DNA of 64,000 nucleotides from Acidobacteriota bacterium (GTDB lineage Bacteria; Acidobacteriota; Blastocatellia; HR10): NCBI GenBank assembly GCA_030550025.1, contig JAUQQC010000004.1, positions 238,401 to 302,400 of the forward strand, read 5' to 3'. Shown piece by piece: positions 1 to 10,093 of this stretch (position 1 is its first letter; each line of letters starts with the position of its first letter). The notes under the pieces were generated by a model. It saw only the letters and a program-made list of their open reading frames with translations, ran no database searches and was not told where the DNA came from. The position numbers and the translations under genes were made by a program.

Positions 1-1
1 C

Positions 2-1237
2 CCGGATCGCTCCGGCGTCGAGGTCCTTCAAGAGATCAGGCGAGCTTTCCCGCAGACGATCGTCCTCATGGTGACGGCCTTCAGCTCGATCGACTCGGCC
101 GTGGAAGCCGTGCGCCTGGGAGCGGATGATTATCTGAGTAAGCCGCTGCAGTTGGACGATGTGAAGATGCGGATCGAGCGCGCTCTGGAACGGCGGCGGC
201 TGCAAGCGCGCGTGGCCGATCTCCAACAGCAGCTCACCGAGCGCTATCGCTTCGGCAACATCATCGGCAAGAGCAAACCGATGCAGGAGCTGTTCCGCAT
301 CTTGGAGCGCGTGGCGCGCTCCTCGGCGACCGTCTTGATCGTCGGGCGCACGGGGACGGGGAAAGAGTTGGTCGCTCGCGCCATTCACTACAACAGTCCT
401 CGAGCGAACGGGCCGTTTGTGGATCTCAACTGCGGAGCATTGCCGGCGGAGCTGCTGGAAAGCGAACTCTTCGGTCACGTGCGCGGCGCGTTCACCGGAG
501 CGACCGAATCGAGGCCCGGATTGTTTGAGGTCGCGCATGGGGGCACGCTCTTTCTGGACGAGGTGGACGCGCTCAAGCCTGACCTGCAAGTGAAGCTTCT
601 GCGCGCGCTGCAGGAGAAGGTCATTCGCCGCGTGGGAGGGAGAGAGAACATCCCGGTGGACGTGCGCATCATCGCGGCGACGAATCGGGACCTTGAGGAG
701 GCCGTGCGTCGCGGCGAGTTTCGCGAGGACCTTTACTATCGGCTCAACGTCGTCACGCTCTACTTGCCCGAGCTGCGCGAGCGGCGCGAGGACATTCCGC
801 TTTTAGTCGAGCATTTCTTGATGCGGTACGCCCTTGAGAACGGGCAACCGGTACGGCGATTCTCCACCGAAGCCATGCGGCTGCTGATGAGTTATTCCTG
901 GCCGGGGAACGTGCGCGAGCTGCAAAACGCCGTCGAATACGCGCTCACCATGAGCAGTGAGCCCGTCCTCACGATTCGTGATCTCCCCCCGCACATCAGC
1001 GGAATCGCTCCACTGGAGCGGTCGGCGCCTCCGGAGCGCGAACCCCGCACTCTCGCGGAGGTGGAGAGGCGGCACATCTTGCGCGTCCTCGAGGAGACGG
1101 GAGGGAATCACGCGAAGGCTGCCGAGATCCTCGGCATTGATCGGCGCACGCTCTACCGCAAGCTCCAGAAGTACCAGATCCCGCTGGGATCTGCCTTGCG
1201 TGAGGGCCGTTCCATGGGAGCGTCGCATGAGGAGTGA
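2..1237 (+). CDS. sigma-54-dependent response regulator, NtrC family (5' truncated by window edge)
   Basis: Frame open to the window start (PDRSGVEVLQEIRRAFPQTIVLMVTAF receiver tail); Walker A GRTGTGKE, GAFTGA loop, C-terminal Fis-type HTH (NHAKAAEILGIDRRTLYRKLQKY). Confidence 0.95.
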   Translation, partial: PDRSGVEVLQEIRRAFPQTIVLMVTAFSSIDSAVEAVRLGADDYLSKPLQLDDVKMRIERALERRRLQARVADLQQQLTERYRFGNIIGKSKPMQELFRILERVARSSATVLIVGRTGTGKELVARAIHYNSPRANGPFVDLNCGALPAELLESELFGHVRGAFTGATESRPGLFEVAHGGTLFLDEVDALKPDLQVKLLRALQEKVIRRVGGRENIPVDVRIIAATNRDLEEAVRRGEFREDLYYRLNVVTLYLPELRERREDIPLLVEHFLMRYALENGQPVRRFSTEAMRLLMSYSWPGNVRELQNAVEYALTMSSEPVLTIRDLPPHISGIAPLERSAPPEREPRTLAEVERRHILRVLEETGGNHAKAAEILGIDRRTLYRKLQKYQIPLGSALREGRSMGASHEE

Positions 1238-2228
1238 GCTCCAGTGGGTCCGCAAGATTCGGGAGATGGCGCGTCGCTTCGCTCCTGAGATCGTCACGGG
1301 GATTGGCGATGATGCCGCGATCCTCAAGCGCTCTTCGGGGAAGTGGTGGTTGGTGACGACGGATGCCTTGATCGAGGGCGTCCACTTTCGCCGCGAGTAC
1401 ACGCCGGCGCAGCTGCTCGGCCACAAAGCGCTCGCCGTGAATCTGAGCGACATCGCCGCGATGGGAGGACGACCTCGGTTCTTCTTGCTCTCGCTCGCCA
1501 TCCCCGAGGACCTCGACGACACATATGTGGAGGGCTTTTTGGAAGGGATCGTGGCGGCGGCCGACCGCTACGCCGTGGTCCTCATCGGCGGGAACCTCGC
1601 GGCGTCGCCTCAGGGACTCAGCGCACACGTGACCGTCATCGGCGAGTGCGCGGCGCATCGAGCCGTGCGCCGCGATGGTGCCATGCCTGGGGAGGCGATC
1701 TACGTCACTGGACGACTTGGGCTGTCGGCTCTGGGACTGCAGTTGTTGGCCGCCGGATACCGGTTGAGCGATGAGCTGCCGGAACCGCTGCGGCGCCCGA
1801 TCCTGGCGCATCTGGCGCCGGAGCCCCGGCTTTCACTCGCTCAGCATTTGGCTGAGGGGGGCGTGGCCCGCGCGATGATTGACCTGAGCGATGGTCTCTC
1901 TTCCGATCTCCGCCGTCTGTGCGAGGAGAGTCGCGTTGGAGCCGTGCTCTACGCCGAGGCACTCCCTCTGGTCGCGGAAGCGAGTGAATTCGGCGCCGAT
2001 CCCCTGGCACTCGCCTTGCACGGAGGGGAGGATTACGAACTGCTCTTCACCGTGAGGGAGGACCACATACCGCGTCTTGAGGAAGTGCGGGGGCAATTCC
2101 CCGATCTTCCGCTGAGCTGTATCGGGCGCACGATCTCAGACCCCGGTCACGTGTATCTGGAGCATGCTGGGCATCGAGAGCCACTCGCCCCGCGCGGATA
2201 CGACCATTTCTTGCGCCGAAGCGGTTAG
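1227..2228 (+). CDS. thiL: thiamine-monophosphate kinase
   Basis: ThiL motifs (GIGDDAAIL, TTDALIEGVHF, AVNLSDIAAMGG, MIDLSDGLSSDL, GGEDYELLFT). Internal ATG at 1227 preferred over the extended ORF start at 957. Confidence 0.93.
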   Translation: MRSELQWVRKIREMARRFAPEIVTGIGDDAAILKRSSGKWWLVTTDALIEGVHFRREYTPAQLLGHKALAVNLSDIAAMGGRPRFFLLSLAIPEDLDDTYVEGFLEGIVAAADRYAVVLIGGNLAASPQGLSAHVTVIGECAAHRAVRRDGAMPGEAIYVTGRLGLSALGLQLLAAGYRLSDELPEPLRRPILAHLAPEPRLSLAQHLAEGGVARAMIDLSDGLSSDLRRLCEESRVGAVLYAEALPLVAEASEFGADPLALALHGGEDYELLFTVREDHIPRLEEVRGQFPDLPLSCIGRTISDPGHVYLEHAGHREPLAPRGYDHFLRRSG

Positions 2229-2336
2229 CGTTTCCGTCGAAAGGCATGCTTCTCTCTTGGCAGCGAACAAGCTGCACGGTGATGGACGAGGAGGGGCGCC
2301 CGCGCCGCGCGCCCCGGTGAAGCGATCGCCCCGCCT

Positions 2337-2768
2337 TCAGGCGATCGAGATGAGCTCGATGTCGAAGATGAGCGTTTGCCCCGCGAGCGGATGATTGGCG
2401 TCGAGCGTCACCGTATCCTCGGTGAGTTTCGCCACCGTGATGGGGATCACTCGCCCAGATTCCGTATGCAGCTCCAGGGTCATGCCTTCTACCAATTCGA
2501 AATCCACGTGCAGCTCCGAGCGCGGCACCTCCTTGACGAACTCCTCGATGTAGACCCCATAGGCTTCCTCGGGGGGGATCTCGACGGTCTTCTTCTCTCC
2601 GACCTGCATGCCGATGACGGCGCGCTCGAAGCCAGGGATCACCATTCCGGCACCGATGACGAACTCCAGAGGTTCACCGCCCTCCGAGGAATCGAAGACG
2701 AACCCGTCACGTAAGCGCCCCGTGTAATGAACGCGCACGATGCTTCCTTTCTCGGCTCTTTGGCCCAT
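2337..2768 (-). CDS. FKBP-type peptidyl-prolyl cis-trans isomerase (SlyD-like)
   Basis: VHYTGRLRDGFVFDSSEGGEPLEFVIGAGMVIPGFE and the insert-in-flap SlyD architecture; upstream SD AAAGGAGAGG. Confidence 0.92.
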   Translation of the reverse strand: MGQRAEKGSIVRVHYTGRLRDGFVFDSSEGGEPLEFVIGAGMVIPGFERAVIGMQVGEKKTVEIPPEEAYGVYIEEFVKEVPRSELHVDFELVEGMTLELHTESGRVIPITVAKLTEDTVTLDANHPLAGQTLIFDIELISIA

Positions 2769-2818
2769 TCTTCACCTCTCCTTTACTCTCGACGCTCTCG
2801 GAGCGTCAAAGAAAAATC

Positions 2819-2847
2819 GGCTCATAACCCGTCGAGGGTCATGAGCC
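2819..2847 (-). terminator. terminator-like hairpin inside the FKBP 5' leader
   Basis: Minus-strand RNA GGCUCAUGACCC-UCGAC-GGGUUAUGAGCC: 12-bp stem with one G.U, followed by GAUUUUUCUUU. On the plus strand the wobble becomes an A/C mismatch. Confidence 0.6.
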
Positions 2848-2855
2848 AGGCTTCA

Positions 2856-2880
2856 CTCAAAACCCGCAACGGTTATGACC
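2856..2880 (-). promoter_or_regulatory. upstream leader hairpin with potential to form an alternative (antiterminator) pairing
   Basis: Minus strand GGTCATAACCGTTGCGGGTTTTGAG; its TCATAACC is complementary to GGTTATGA in the 3' arm of the 2819-2847 hairpin. Confidence 0.45.
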
Positions 2881-2887
2881 GGGCGAG

Positions 2888-2916
2888 AGTATAGCATCAT
2901 CGCGGCCCGGGTGCAA
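2888..2916 (-). promoter_or_regulatory. sigma70-type promoter for the FKBP gene
   Basis: Minus strand TTGCAC (2911-2916) - 17 nt - TATACT (2888-2893). Confidence 0.65.
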
Positions 2917-2987
2917 TCGGGCTGGGGATCGAGCGCTTGAGGCATTCGCTTGGCGAACGTCTCGGCGATATGCTAAGGTTTCCCCGC

Positions 2988-4025
2988 ATGCGACGCATCA
3001 CCTATCGCGATGCTGGCGTAGACATCGAGGCCGCGCGCGCGGCGAAAGCAACCATCAAGCGGCTCGCCCGGACGACGTTCACTCCCGAGGTCTTGATGGA
3101 CATTGGGGGATTCGGCGCTCTCTTCCGCGCCGATCTCTCCGCGTATCGCGATCCCGTCCTCGTCTCCAGCGTGGATGGCGTGGGGACGAAGCTGAAGATC
3201 GCCGCTTTGGCTGGGCGGCATGACTCGGTCGGATACGATATCGTGGCCCATTGCGTGAACGATATCCTCGTGCATGGAGCGCGGCCGCTCTTCTTCCTGG
3301 ATTACATCGCCATGGGGCGGCTTGTGCCGGACGTCGTCGCGCGGATCGTCGAAGGGATCGTGCGGGGGTGTCGCGAATCCGGCTGTGCGCTCGTCGGGGG
3401 AGAGACCGCTGAGATGCCCGGCGTCTATGCGCCCGGCGAATACGATCTGGTCGGATTCATCGTGGGAATCGTCGAACGCCATCGTCTCCTGGACGGTCAG
3501 CGCATTGAGCCCGGGGACGTCGTACTCGGCCTCCCTTCGTCCGGCCTCCATACGAACGGCTACAGCTTGGCCCGAAAGCTCTTCTTCGAGGTCGCTGGAT
3601 GGACGCTCGACACGTATGTGGAGGAGTTAGGGGGGACCGTCGGCGACGAGTTGCTCAAACCGCATCGGAATTATCTTCCCGTGCTCATCGGCTTTGTGGA
3701 GAGGGGGATCGTGAAGGGGCTTGTGCACATCACCGGTGGCGGCTTTCTGGAGAATATCCCGCGCCTCCTTCCCGAAGGCTGCGTCGTGGAGATCGAAGAG
3801 GGGAAGTGGCCGATCCTTCCCATATTCCGCGTGCTCCAGCGTTTGGGGAATCTCGAGCCGCAGGAGATGTATCGTACGTTCAACATGGGGATCGGCATGA
3901 TGGTGATCGTCGCCGCCACGGACGTCCCGACGGTCCTCGAAGATCTCCGCCGTCTGGGGGAGCCCGGATACGTGATCGGGCGCGTCACGGCGGGCGAGCG
4001 AAACGTCGTAATCAGCTTCTCCTGA
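2988..4025 (+). CDS. purM: phosphoribosylformylglycinamidine cyclo-ligase
   Basis: MRRITYRDAGVDIEAARAAKATIKRLARTTF..GGFGALF, SSVDGVGTKLKIA, HCVNDILVHGARPLFFLDYIA, GGETAEMPG, HITGGGFLENIPR. Confidence 0.97.
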   Translation: MRRITYRDAGVDIEAARAAKATIKRLARTTFTPEVLMDIGGFGALFRADLSAYRDPVLVSSVDGVGTKLKIAALAGRHDSVGYDIVAHCVNDILVHGARPLFFLDYIAMGRLVPDVVARIVEGIVRGCRESGCALVGGETAEMPGVYAPGEYDLVGFIVGIVERHRLLDGQRIEPGDVVLGLPSSGLHTNGYSLARKLFFEVAGWTLDTYVEELGGTVGDELLKPHRNYLPVLIGFVERGIVKGLVHITGGGFLENIPRLLPEGCVVEIEEGKWPILPIFRVLQRLGNLEPQEMYRTFNMGIGMMVIVAATDVPTVLEDLRRLGEPGYVIGRVTAGERNVVISFS

Positions 4026-4028
4026 GGT

Positions 4029-4664
4029 ATGGGCGAGAAGAAGAAGATCGGCATCTTGATCTCCGGTCGCGGATCGAACATGCTCGCGCTGATTGAGGCG
4101 ACCGAGCGCGGGGAATTGGATGCGGAAGTCGCCGTCGTCATCAGCAATGTCGAAGAGGCTCCGGGTTTGGAGAAGGCACGCGCGCATGGCGTCGAGGCGC
4201 TCGTCATCAGCCATAAGGGGTTGAGTCGCGAGGAGCATGAGCGGCGTATCGTGGCCGAGCTGAAGAAGCGTCAGGTCGAGTTGGTCTGCTTGGCGGGATA
4301 CATGCGGTTGTTGAGCCCATATTTCCTCAGCGAGTTCCCCGGGCGCGTCCTGAACATCCATCCATCGCTTCTGCCCGCCTTCCCGGGGCTGGAAGCGCAG
4401 CGCCAGGCCCTCGAATACGGGGTCAAGTTCTCCGGCTGCACCGTTCACTTCGTGGACGAGAAGATGGATCATGGCCCGATCATCTTGCAAGCGGTCGTCC
4501 CCGTGTACGATGACGATACGGTGGAGACGCTTTCGGCGCGCATCTTGGCCGAAGAACACCGGCTGTACGCGCAAGCGGTCGCTCTCGTCCTCAGCGGGAA
4601 TTATCGTATCGAGGGGAGGCGCGTGCTCCTAGGGCGAGCGCGCGACATCGGCCAGTCGCGGTGA
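4029..4664 (+). CDS. purN: phosphoribosylglycinamide formyltransferase
   Basis: ILISGRGSNMLALIEA, LAGYMRLLSPYFL, LNIHPSLLPAFPGLEAQRQALEYGVKFSGCTVHFVDEKMDHGPII. Confidence 0.97.
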   Translation: MGEKKKIGILISGRGSNMLALIEATERGELDAEVAVVISNVEEAPGLEKARAHGVEALVISHKGLSREEHERRIVAELKKRQVELVCLAGYMRLLSPYFLSEFPGRVLNIHPSLLPAFPGLEAQRQALEYGVKFSGCTVHFVDEKMDHGPIILQAVVPVYDDDTVETLSARILAEEHRLYAQAVALVLSGNYRIEGRRVLLGRARDIGQSR

Positions 4665-4745
4665 TCGCGCGCGGCGGAAAGCGGGCCCGTGACCTCATCG
4701 TCCGAACCATTCTGCTGCTTCAGTCCGTGCGTCGGACGCCTTGCC

Positions 4746-4787
4746 TCTCCGCGAAGGCCTCTGCTAGGGTTTTCCGCTTCGCGGAGA
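4746..4787. promoter_or_regulatory. 11-bp perfect inverted repeat at the bioB promoter region (candidate operator)
   Basis: TCTCCGCGAAG-N20-CTTCGCGGAGA, spanning a candidate -10 (TAGGGT, 4764-4769) with -35 TTGCCT (4741-4746, 17-18 nt spacer). Confidence 0.5.
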
Positions 4788-4797
4788 CGGCGGGGTT

Positions 4798-5775
4798 ATG
4801 AATGACGCGGAGATTCGTTACGACTGGACGCTCTCGGAGATCGAATCCATTTACACGCTGCCTCTGCCCGAGCTGGTTTTTCGCGCGCAGGGTGTTCATC
4901 GTCGCTTTCATCGCCCGGATGAGGTGCAGGCGTGCGCGCTCTTGAGCATCAAGACGGGAGGATGTCCCGAAGATTGTGCCTATTGTCCGCAGTCGGCACA
5001 TTATCGCACGGGCGTCGTGCGCACGGATTTGCTGTCGGTCGAGGAAGTGGTCGCGGCTGCTCAAGCCGCACGAGAGCGAGGCGCGACGCGGTTCTGCATG
5101 GGCGCGGCTTGGCGCGAAGTTCCTTCGGGGCTTCCGTTCGAGCGCGTGTTGGAGATGGTGCGACGCGTGCGGGCGCTTGGTCTGCAAGTGTGTTGCACGC
5201 TGGGGATGCTCACCGAGGAACAAGCGCAGGCGCTCGCGGCAGCCGGGTTGACGGCCTATAACCACAACCTCGACACGTCGCCGGAATACTACGGCCGCAT
5301 CATCACGACGCGTACGTACCAGGACCGATTGACGACCCTCGAGCGCGTGCGGCGCGCGGGCATTCGGGTGTGCTGTGGCGGGATCATCGGTATGGGCGAG
5401 AGCCGAAGGGATCGGTATCGCTTGCTGGAGCAATTGGCCACCCAGCGACCGCATCCCGAGAGCGTCCCCATCAATCTGCTCGTGCGCGTGGCAGGGACGC
5501 CGCTGGCGGATGCGCCGTCGGTAGATGTGTTCGAGCTGGTGCGGATGATCGCGACCGCGCGGATCCTGATGCCTGCTTCCGTCGTGCGATTGAGTGCGGG
5601 TCGGCTCTCGCTCTCGGACGAAGCGCAAGCTCTGTGTTTACTCGCCGGGGCGAACTCGATCTTCATCGGCGAGCGATTGCTCACGACGCCGAATCCCTTG
5701 CCGGATCGAGATCGCGCGCTGCTGGAACGGTTGGGGATGCGGTTTCAGGAGCAAGGGGGCGATGGGGCATCTTGA
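4798..5775 (+). CDS. bioB: biotin synthase
   Basis: Radical SAM CxxxCxxC ([16 protein letters not shown]), [23 protein letters not shown]. Confidence 0.98.
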   Translation: MNDAEIRYDWTLSEIESIYTLPLPELVFRAQGVHRRFHRPDEVQACALLSIKTGGCPEDCAYCPQSAHYRTGVVRTDLLSVEEVVAAAQAARERGATRFCMGAAWREVPSGLPFERVLEMVRRVRALGLQVCCTLGMLTEEQAQALAAAGLTAYNHNLDTSPEYYGRIITTRTYQDRLTTLERVRRAGIRVCCGGIIGMGESRRDRYRLLEQLATQRPHPESVPINLLVRVAGTPLADAPSVDVFELVRMIATARILMPASVVRLSAGRLSLSDEAQALCLLAGANSIFIGERLLTTPNPLPDRDRALLERLGMRFQEQGGDGAS

Positions 5776-6901
5776 GGCACTGCGTCAGCGCGTGCTCGCG
5801 CGGTTGGTCGAGTGGGAGGCGGCGGGGCTCAAACGATCGCTGCGTCCGCCGTCGGGGATTGACCTCTCCTCGAATGACTATTTGGGCTTGGCGACGCATC
5901 CGCGTCTGGTGCGGCGTTTCGTGGAAGCCCTTCGGATCTACGGCTGCGGGGCGACGGCCTCGCGCTTGCTCCGCGGTCATCGCGAGATCTTCACCGATGT
6001 CGAGCGCCGGTTCGCCGCGTTCAAAGGGACAGAAGCCGCGCTCTACTTCGCGAGCGGCTATGCCGCGAATCTCGGTGTCCTCACGACGTTCTTGGAGTCC
6101 GGTGACGTCGTTTTCTCTGACGAACGGAATCACGCGAGCTTGATCGACGGCATGCGCTTGACGCGCGCGCGGCGCGTCATCTTCCCGCATCGGGATGTAG
6201 CAGCGCTGGCGCGCTTGCTGCGTTCGGAACAAGGCCCCGGGCAGAAATTCCTCGTCACCGAATCCCTCTTCAGCATGGACGGAGACCGCGCACCGCTTCG
6301 GGAATATGCTGCTTTATGTCGCGAGACGCAAACGGCCTTGATCGTGGATGAGGCGCATGCGGTCGGGATCTACGGTGAGCGCGGGAGCGGATTGATCGAG
6401 GAGATGGGGGTGGCCGATGCGGTGTTCCTCTCGATCAACACGGCGGGGAAGGCACTTGGGGTCTGCGGGGCATTCGTCGCCGGTCCAGCGTGGGCTGTGG
6501 AGTATCTGATCCAGCGGGCGCGCCCCTTCGTCTTCTCGACGGCGCCGCCGCCAGCGCTCATGGCTGCGCTCGATGAAGCGATCACGCTCATCATCGAAGA
6601 ACCCGAGCGGCGTGCGCGGGTGCGCGCGAACGCTCGCCGGCTTCGGGAACAGCTCGTCGCGAGAGGGATCGTCCTCCCTTTGGAGGATTCGCCGATCATC
6701 CCGGTGATTCTCGGCGAGAGCGAGCGCGCCGTGGCCGTCGCGGCGGCGTTGCAAGAGGAGGGATTCGACGTGCGCGCGATTCGTCCGCCGACGGTTCCCG
6801 CCGGGACGGCGCGGCTGCGCGTCTCGGTCAACGTGCAGGTGGATGAGACGATCGCCGCGCGATTCGCCTCCGCGCTGGCACGGATTTTGAAAAGCTGCTG
6901 A
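5762..6901 (+). CDS. bioF: 8-amino-7-oxononanoate synthase
   Basis: [54 protein letters not shown]; start overlaps the bioB end. Confidence 0.95.
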   Translation: MGHLEALRQRVLARLVEWEAAGLKRSLRPPSGIDLSSNDYLGLATHPRLVRRFVEALRIYGCGATASRLLRGHREIFTDVERRFAAFKGTEAALYFASGYAANLGVLTTFLESGDVVFSDERNHASLIDGMRLTRARRVIFPHRDVAALARLLRSEQGPGQKFLVTESLFSMDGDRAPLREYAALCRETQTALIVDEAHAVGIYGERGSGLIEEMGVADAVFLSINTAGKALGVCGAFVAGPAWAVEYLIQRARPFVFSTAPPPALMAALDEAITLIIEEPERRARVRANARRLREQLVARGIVLPLEDSPIIPVILGESERAVAVAAALQEEGFDVRAIRPPTVPAGTARLRVSVNVQVDETIAARFASALARILKSC

Positions 6902-6913
6902 GTCGAGGGAACG

Positions 6914-7579
6914 ATGAGGCGCGGGGTGTTCGTCACGGGCACGGATACGAACGTGGGGAAGACCGTCGTCGCCGCGGCGCTCTTTCATCGGTATCGTCGC
7001 GAAGTCTCGCTCTGTTATTGGAAGCCCGTGCAAACGGGGATCGAGCGGGATGATGATACAGCGACGGTACGCGCGTTGGGGATGTGTGCCGAGCGCGAAG
7101 TCTTCGATCAAGGAGTACGGTTGCCGCGTCCGGTCTCTCCGCATCTGGCCGCGCGCTGGGCGGGCGTGCGCATCGCGGTGTCATCGCTTCGGGAGTTATG
7201 GGATCGTGCGCCCGCTGATGTCCGGTGGATCGTGGAGGGAGCGGGAGGGGTTCTGGTCCCACTCAATGAGACGGAGCGGATCGTGGACCTGGTGCGCGCG
7301 CTCGCGTTGCCCGTCCTCATCGTCGCGCGTTCGACGCTGGGGACGATCAATCATACGCTTCTCACCTTGGAAGCCGTGCGCCATCGCTCGGTTCCCGTCG
7401 TGGGCGTCGTCATGGTTGGACCTCCCGATCGAGAGAATCGCCGAGCTATCGAGGCCTACGGTGACGTCGCCGTGCTCGGCGAGATGCCGACTTTCAATCC
7501 CCTCACGGCAGAAGCGCTCCGCGCGTGGGCGGAGGCGGAGTTGGATCCGGATGGGCGACTTGGGGAGTGGTGGAGATGA
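6914..7579 (+). CDS. bioD: dethiobiotin synthetase
   Basis: GVFVTGTDTNVGKTVVAAAL, YWKPVQTG, VEGAGGVLVPL. Confidence 0.97.
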   Translation: MRRGVFVTGTDTNVGKTVVAAALFHRYRREVSLCYWKPVQTGIERDDDTATVRALGMCAEREVFDQGVRLPRPVSPHLAARWAGVRIAVSSLRELWDRAPADVRWIVEGAGGVLVPLNETERIVDLVRALALPVLIVARSTLGTINHTLLTLEAVRHRSVPVVGVVMVGPPDRENRRAIEAYGDVAVLGEMPTFNPLTAEALRAWAEAELDPDGRLGEWWR

Positions 7580-8916
7580 GCGATCTGATCACGCGCGATC
7601 GCCGACATCTGTGGCATCCGTACACGCAGATGCTGACGGCGCCGCCGCCGCTGCCGATCGCACGCGGCGAGGGGGTGTATCTCTACACCGAAGATGGGCG
7701 GCGCGTGCTCGATGGCATCTCCTCCTGGTGGGTGAACATTCACGGGCATAGCCATCCGAGGCTCAACGAAGCGCTCGCGCGACAGGCGCGGGAGCTGGAG
7801 CACGTCATCTTCGCCGGATGCACGCATCGGCCGGCCGTCGAATTGGCCGAGCGGCTGGTGGAGATTTTGCCTCCCGGCCTCACGCGCATCTTCTATTCCG
7901 ACAACGGCTCGACGGCCGTGGAGGTGGCGCTCAAGATGGCGTTTCAATATTGGCAGAATCGGGGGCATCCCGAGCGACGCGTCTTCGTCGCGCTGCATCA
8001 TGCCTATCACGGCGACACCTTCGGCGCGATGTCCGTGAGCGAGGCTTCGGTGTTCACCACGCCCTTTGCGCCCTTGTTGTTTCCCGTGCGTCGGGCGCAC
8101 GCGCCGTATTGCTACCGATGCCCTCTGGGGTTGACGCGTCCGAGTTGTCAGATCGCTTGCTTGGGCGATCTCGAACGCGTGTTGCGCGAGGAGGAAGGAC
8201 GCGTCGCGGCAGTGATCATCGAGCCGATGCTCCAAGGGGCGGGGGGAATGATCGTCTGGCCGGTCGAGTTTTTGGCCGGCGTGCGACGACTTTGCGATCG
8301 GTTCGGCACGTTGCTCATCGCTGATGAAGTCCTGACGGGATTCGGGCGAACGGGGCGCATGTTCGCTTGCGAGCATGCCGGCGTGCGTCCGGACCTCCTG
8401 TGTCTGTCGAAAGCGATCACCGGGGGGTATCTCCCCCTGGGCGTGACGGCGACGACGGAAGAGGTCTACGAAGCCTTCCTCAGCGAGGATCGGCGCCGGA
8501 CGTTCTTTCACGGCCACTCGTATACGGCCAACCCGTTGGCCTGTGCCGTCGCCATCGCGAGCTTGGAGATCTTTCGCGAAGAGGGGACACTCGCTCGCAT
8601 TGCGATCTTGGAGAGACAGCTTCGCGCTCGGTTGGAACCGATGCGCGCGTTCCCGCACGTCGGGGATGTGCGCGTCATCGGCGGCGTGGGGATCGTGGAG
8701 CTGGTGCGGGAGAAGCGGACGAAAGCGGCCGAAGGGTATCTCGATCGCGTGGGTCCGATGCTCGCTGCCGAATTTTTGCGTCGCGGGTTGCTGTTGCGTC
8801 CCCTGGGGAGCGTGCTCTACTTCATGCCGCCGTATGTCATCACGGACTCGGAGGCGGAGTGGGCTCTGGATCAGATCGCCGAAGTCCTCGCTCGGTGGCG
8901 CTGGCCGTCGGCGTAG
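7576..8916 (+). CDS. bioA: adenosylmethionine-8-amino-7-oxononanoate aminotransferase
   Basis: HLWHPYTQM, ISSWWVNIHGHSHPRLNEAL, FYSDNGSTAVEVALKMAFQYW, LIADEVLTGFGRTGRMFA, LSKAITGGYLPLGVT; start overlaps the bioD stop. Confidence 0.97.
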   Translation: MSDLITRDRRHLWHPYTQMLTAPPPLPIARGEGVYLYTEDGRRVLDGISSWWVNIHGHSHPRLNEALARQARELEHVIFAGCTHRPAVELAERLVEILPPGLTRIFYSDNGSTAVEVALKMAFQYWQNRGHPERRVFVALHHAYHGDTFGAMSVSEASVFTTPFAPLLFPVRRAHAPYCYRCPLGLTRPSCQIACLGDLERVLREEEGRVAAVIIEPMLQGAGGMIVWPVEFLAGVRRLCDRFGTLLIADEVLTGFGRTGRMFACEHAGVRPDLLCLSKAITGGYLPLGVTATTEEVYEAFLSEDRRRTFFHGHSYTANPLACAVAIASLEIFREEGTLARIAILERQLRARLEPMRAFPHVGDVRVIGGVGIVELVREKRTKAAEGYLDRVGPMLAAEFLRRGLLLRPLGSVLYFMPPYVITDSEAEWALDQIAEVLARWRWPSA

Positions 8917-8919
8917 CCA

Positions 8920-10074
8920 TCAGAGTGCTGCGCGCATCGCCTCCAGAGCGGCGTCGATCGTCTCCAAGGCGACCGAGAACGTGAATCGGAGGTGGCCTTC
9001 TCCATGCGGGCCGAAGACGACGCCGGGGACGGTCGAGACGCCCGCTCGTTTCAAGAGGACATCGAAGGCTTCCCAGCTCTTCGGTCCGAGGACGCGCTCT
9101 ACGTTGGGGAACGCATAGAACGTCCCCTGTGGGAGATCGCAGGCGAAGCCGAGCGCGCGAAGCCCCTGCACGAGCCGGTCGCGCCGCTGACGATACGCCG
9201 CGCGCGCATGTTCGAGGAAGGCCTCGCCTTCGGTGAGCGCGGCGACGGCCGCCCATTGCATCGGCGTGCTCACGACGTTGATCGTATTGAGGACGAGCTT
9301 TCGGAGTCCGCTCATCCACGGTTCCGGAGCGACGACGTATCCGACCCGCCATCCCGTCATGGCGTAAGATTTCGAGAGCGTGAAGACGCTCAGCGTGCGC
9401 TCGAACATCCCGGGCAGCGACGCGATCGAGACATGTGGCGCCTCGAACGTCAGGTCTTCGTAGGCTTCATCGGAGATCACCACGAGATCGCGATCGCGGG
9501 CGAATTCGGCGATCTCGCAGAGTTCGTCGCGCGTGAGGACGAAGCCAATCGGGTTCGCCGGCGTATTCACCAGCAGGAGGCGGCTCCGTGATGTCGCGTG
9601 GCGTTCCAGGGCTTGCCGAAACCCGTCCTGTCGCGCCTCCATCCATCTGACAAGCCGAAGTCGTCCCCCCGCCAGCGCGACCAGATCCTTCATCGGCGTC
9701 CAATAGGGAGAGAAGATGAGGACCTCATCGCCCGGATTCACGGTCGCCAAGATGGCGACGAACAAGCCGTGGAGTCCTCCGCTGGTGACGATCGCATGTT
9801 CCGGTTCGGCCGGGATGCGATTTTTCCGACGCACCTTCTCGACGATCGCCGCGCGCAATTCCGGAATGCCGCTGGAGGGCGCGTAGCGGGTGCGGTGTTC
9901 CCGCAGGGCACGAATGGCGGCTTCTGTGATGAACTCCGGCGTTTCATAAAACGGCTCCCCTCCGTGAAGGGGATGAAGCGGCGGTTCGAAACCGAGTTCC
10001 AGGATACGATTGCGAATCCGCGCGATCTCGGAGAACTCGATCCGCTCGCAGCGCTCGGCTACCCGTTGGTTCAT
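8920..10074 (-). CDS. class I/II PLP-dependent aminotransferase (aspartate aminotransferase-like)
   Basis: PSSGIPELRAAIVEKV, NTPANPIGFVLTRDEL, ISDEAYEDLTFEAP, TLSKSYAMTGWRVGYVVAP. Confidence 0.92.
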   Translation of the reverse strand: MNQRVAERCERIEFSEIARIRNRILELGFEPPLHPLHGGEPFYETPEFITEAAIRALREHRTRYAPSSGIPELRAAIVEKVRRKNRIPAEPEHAIVTSGGLHGLFVAILATVNPGDEVLIFSPYWTPMKDLVALAGGRLRLVRWMEARQDGFRQALERHATSRSRLLLVNTPANPIGFVLTRDELCEIAEFARDRDLVVISDEAYEDLTFEAPHVSIASLPGMFERTLSVFTLSKSYAMTGWRVGYVVAPEPWMSGLRKLVLNTINVVSTPMQWAAVAALTEGEAFLEHARAAYRQRRDRLVQGLRALGFACDLPQGTFYAFPNVERVLGPKSWEAFDVLLKRAGVSTVPGVVFGPHGEGHLRFTFSVALETIDAALEAMRAAL

Positions 10075-10093
10075 CGTTCGCCTCCTTCTTGCT

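Noticed and set aside
957-1226. N-terminal extension of the thiL ORF
   Set aside because: Overlaps the regulator gene out of frame; the conserved ThiL start is at ATG 1227.
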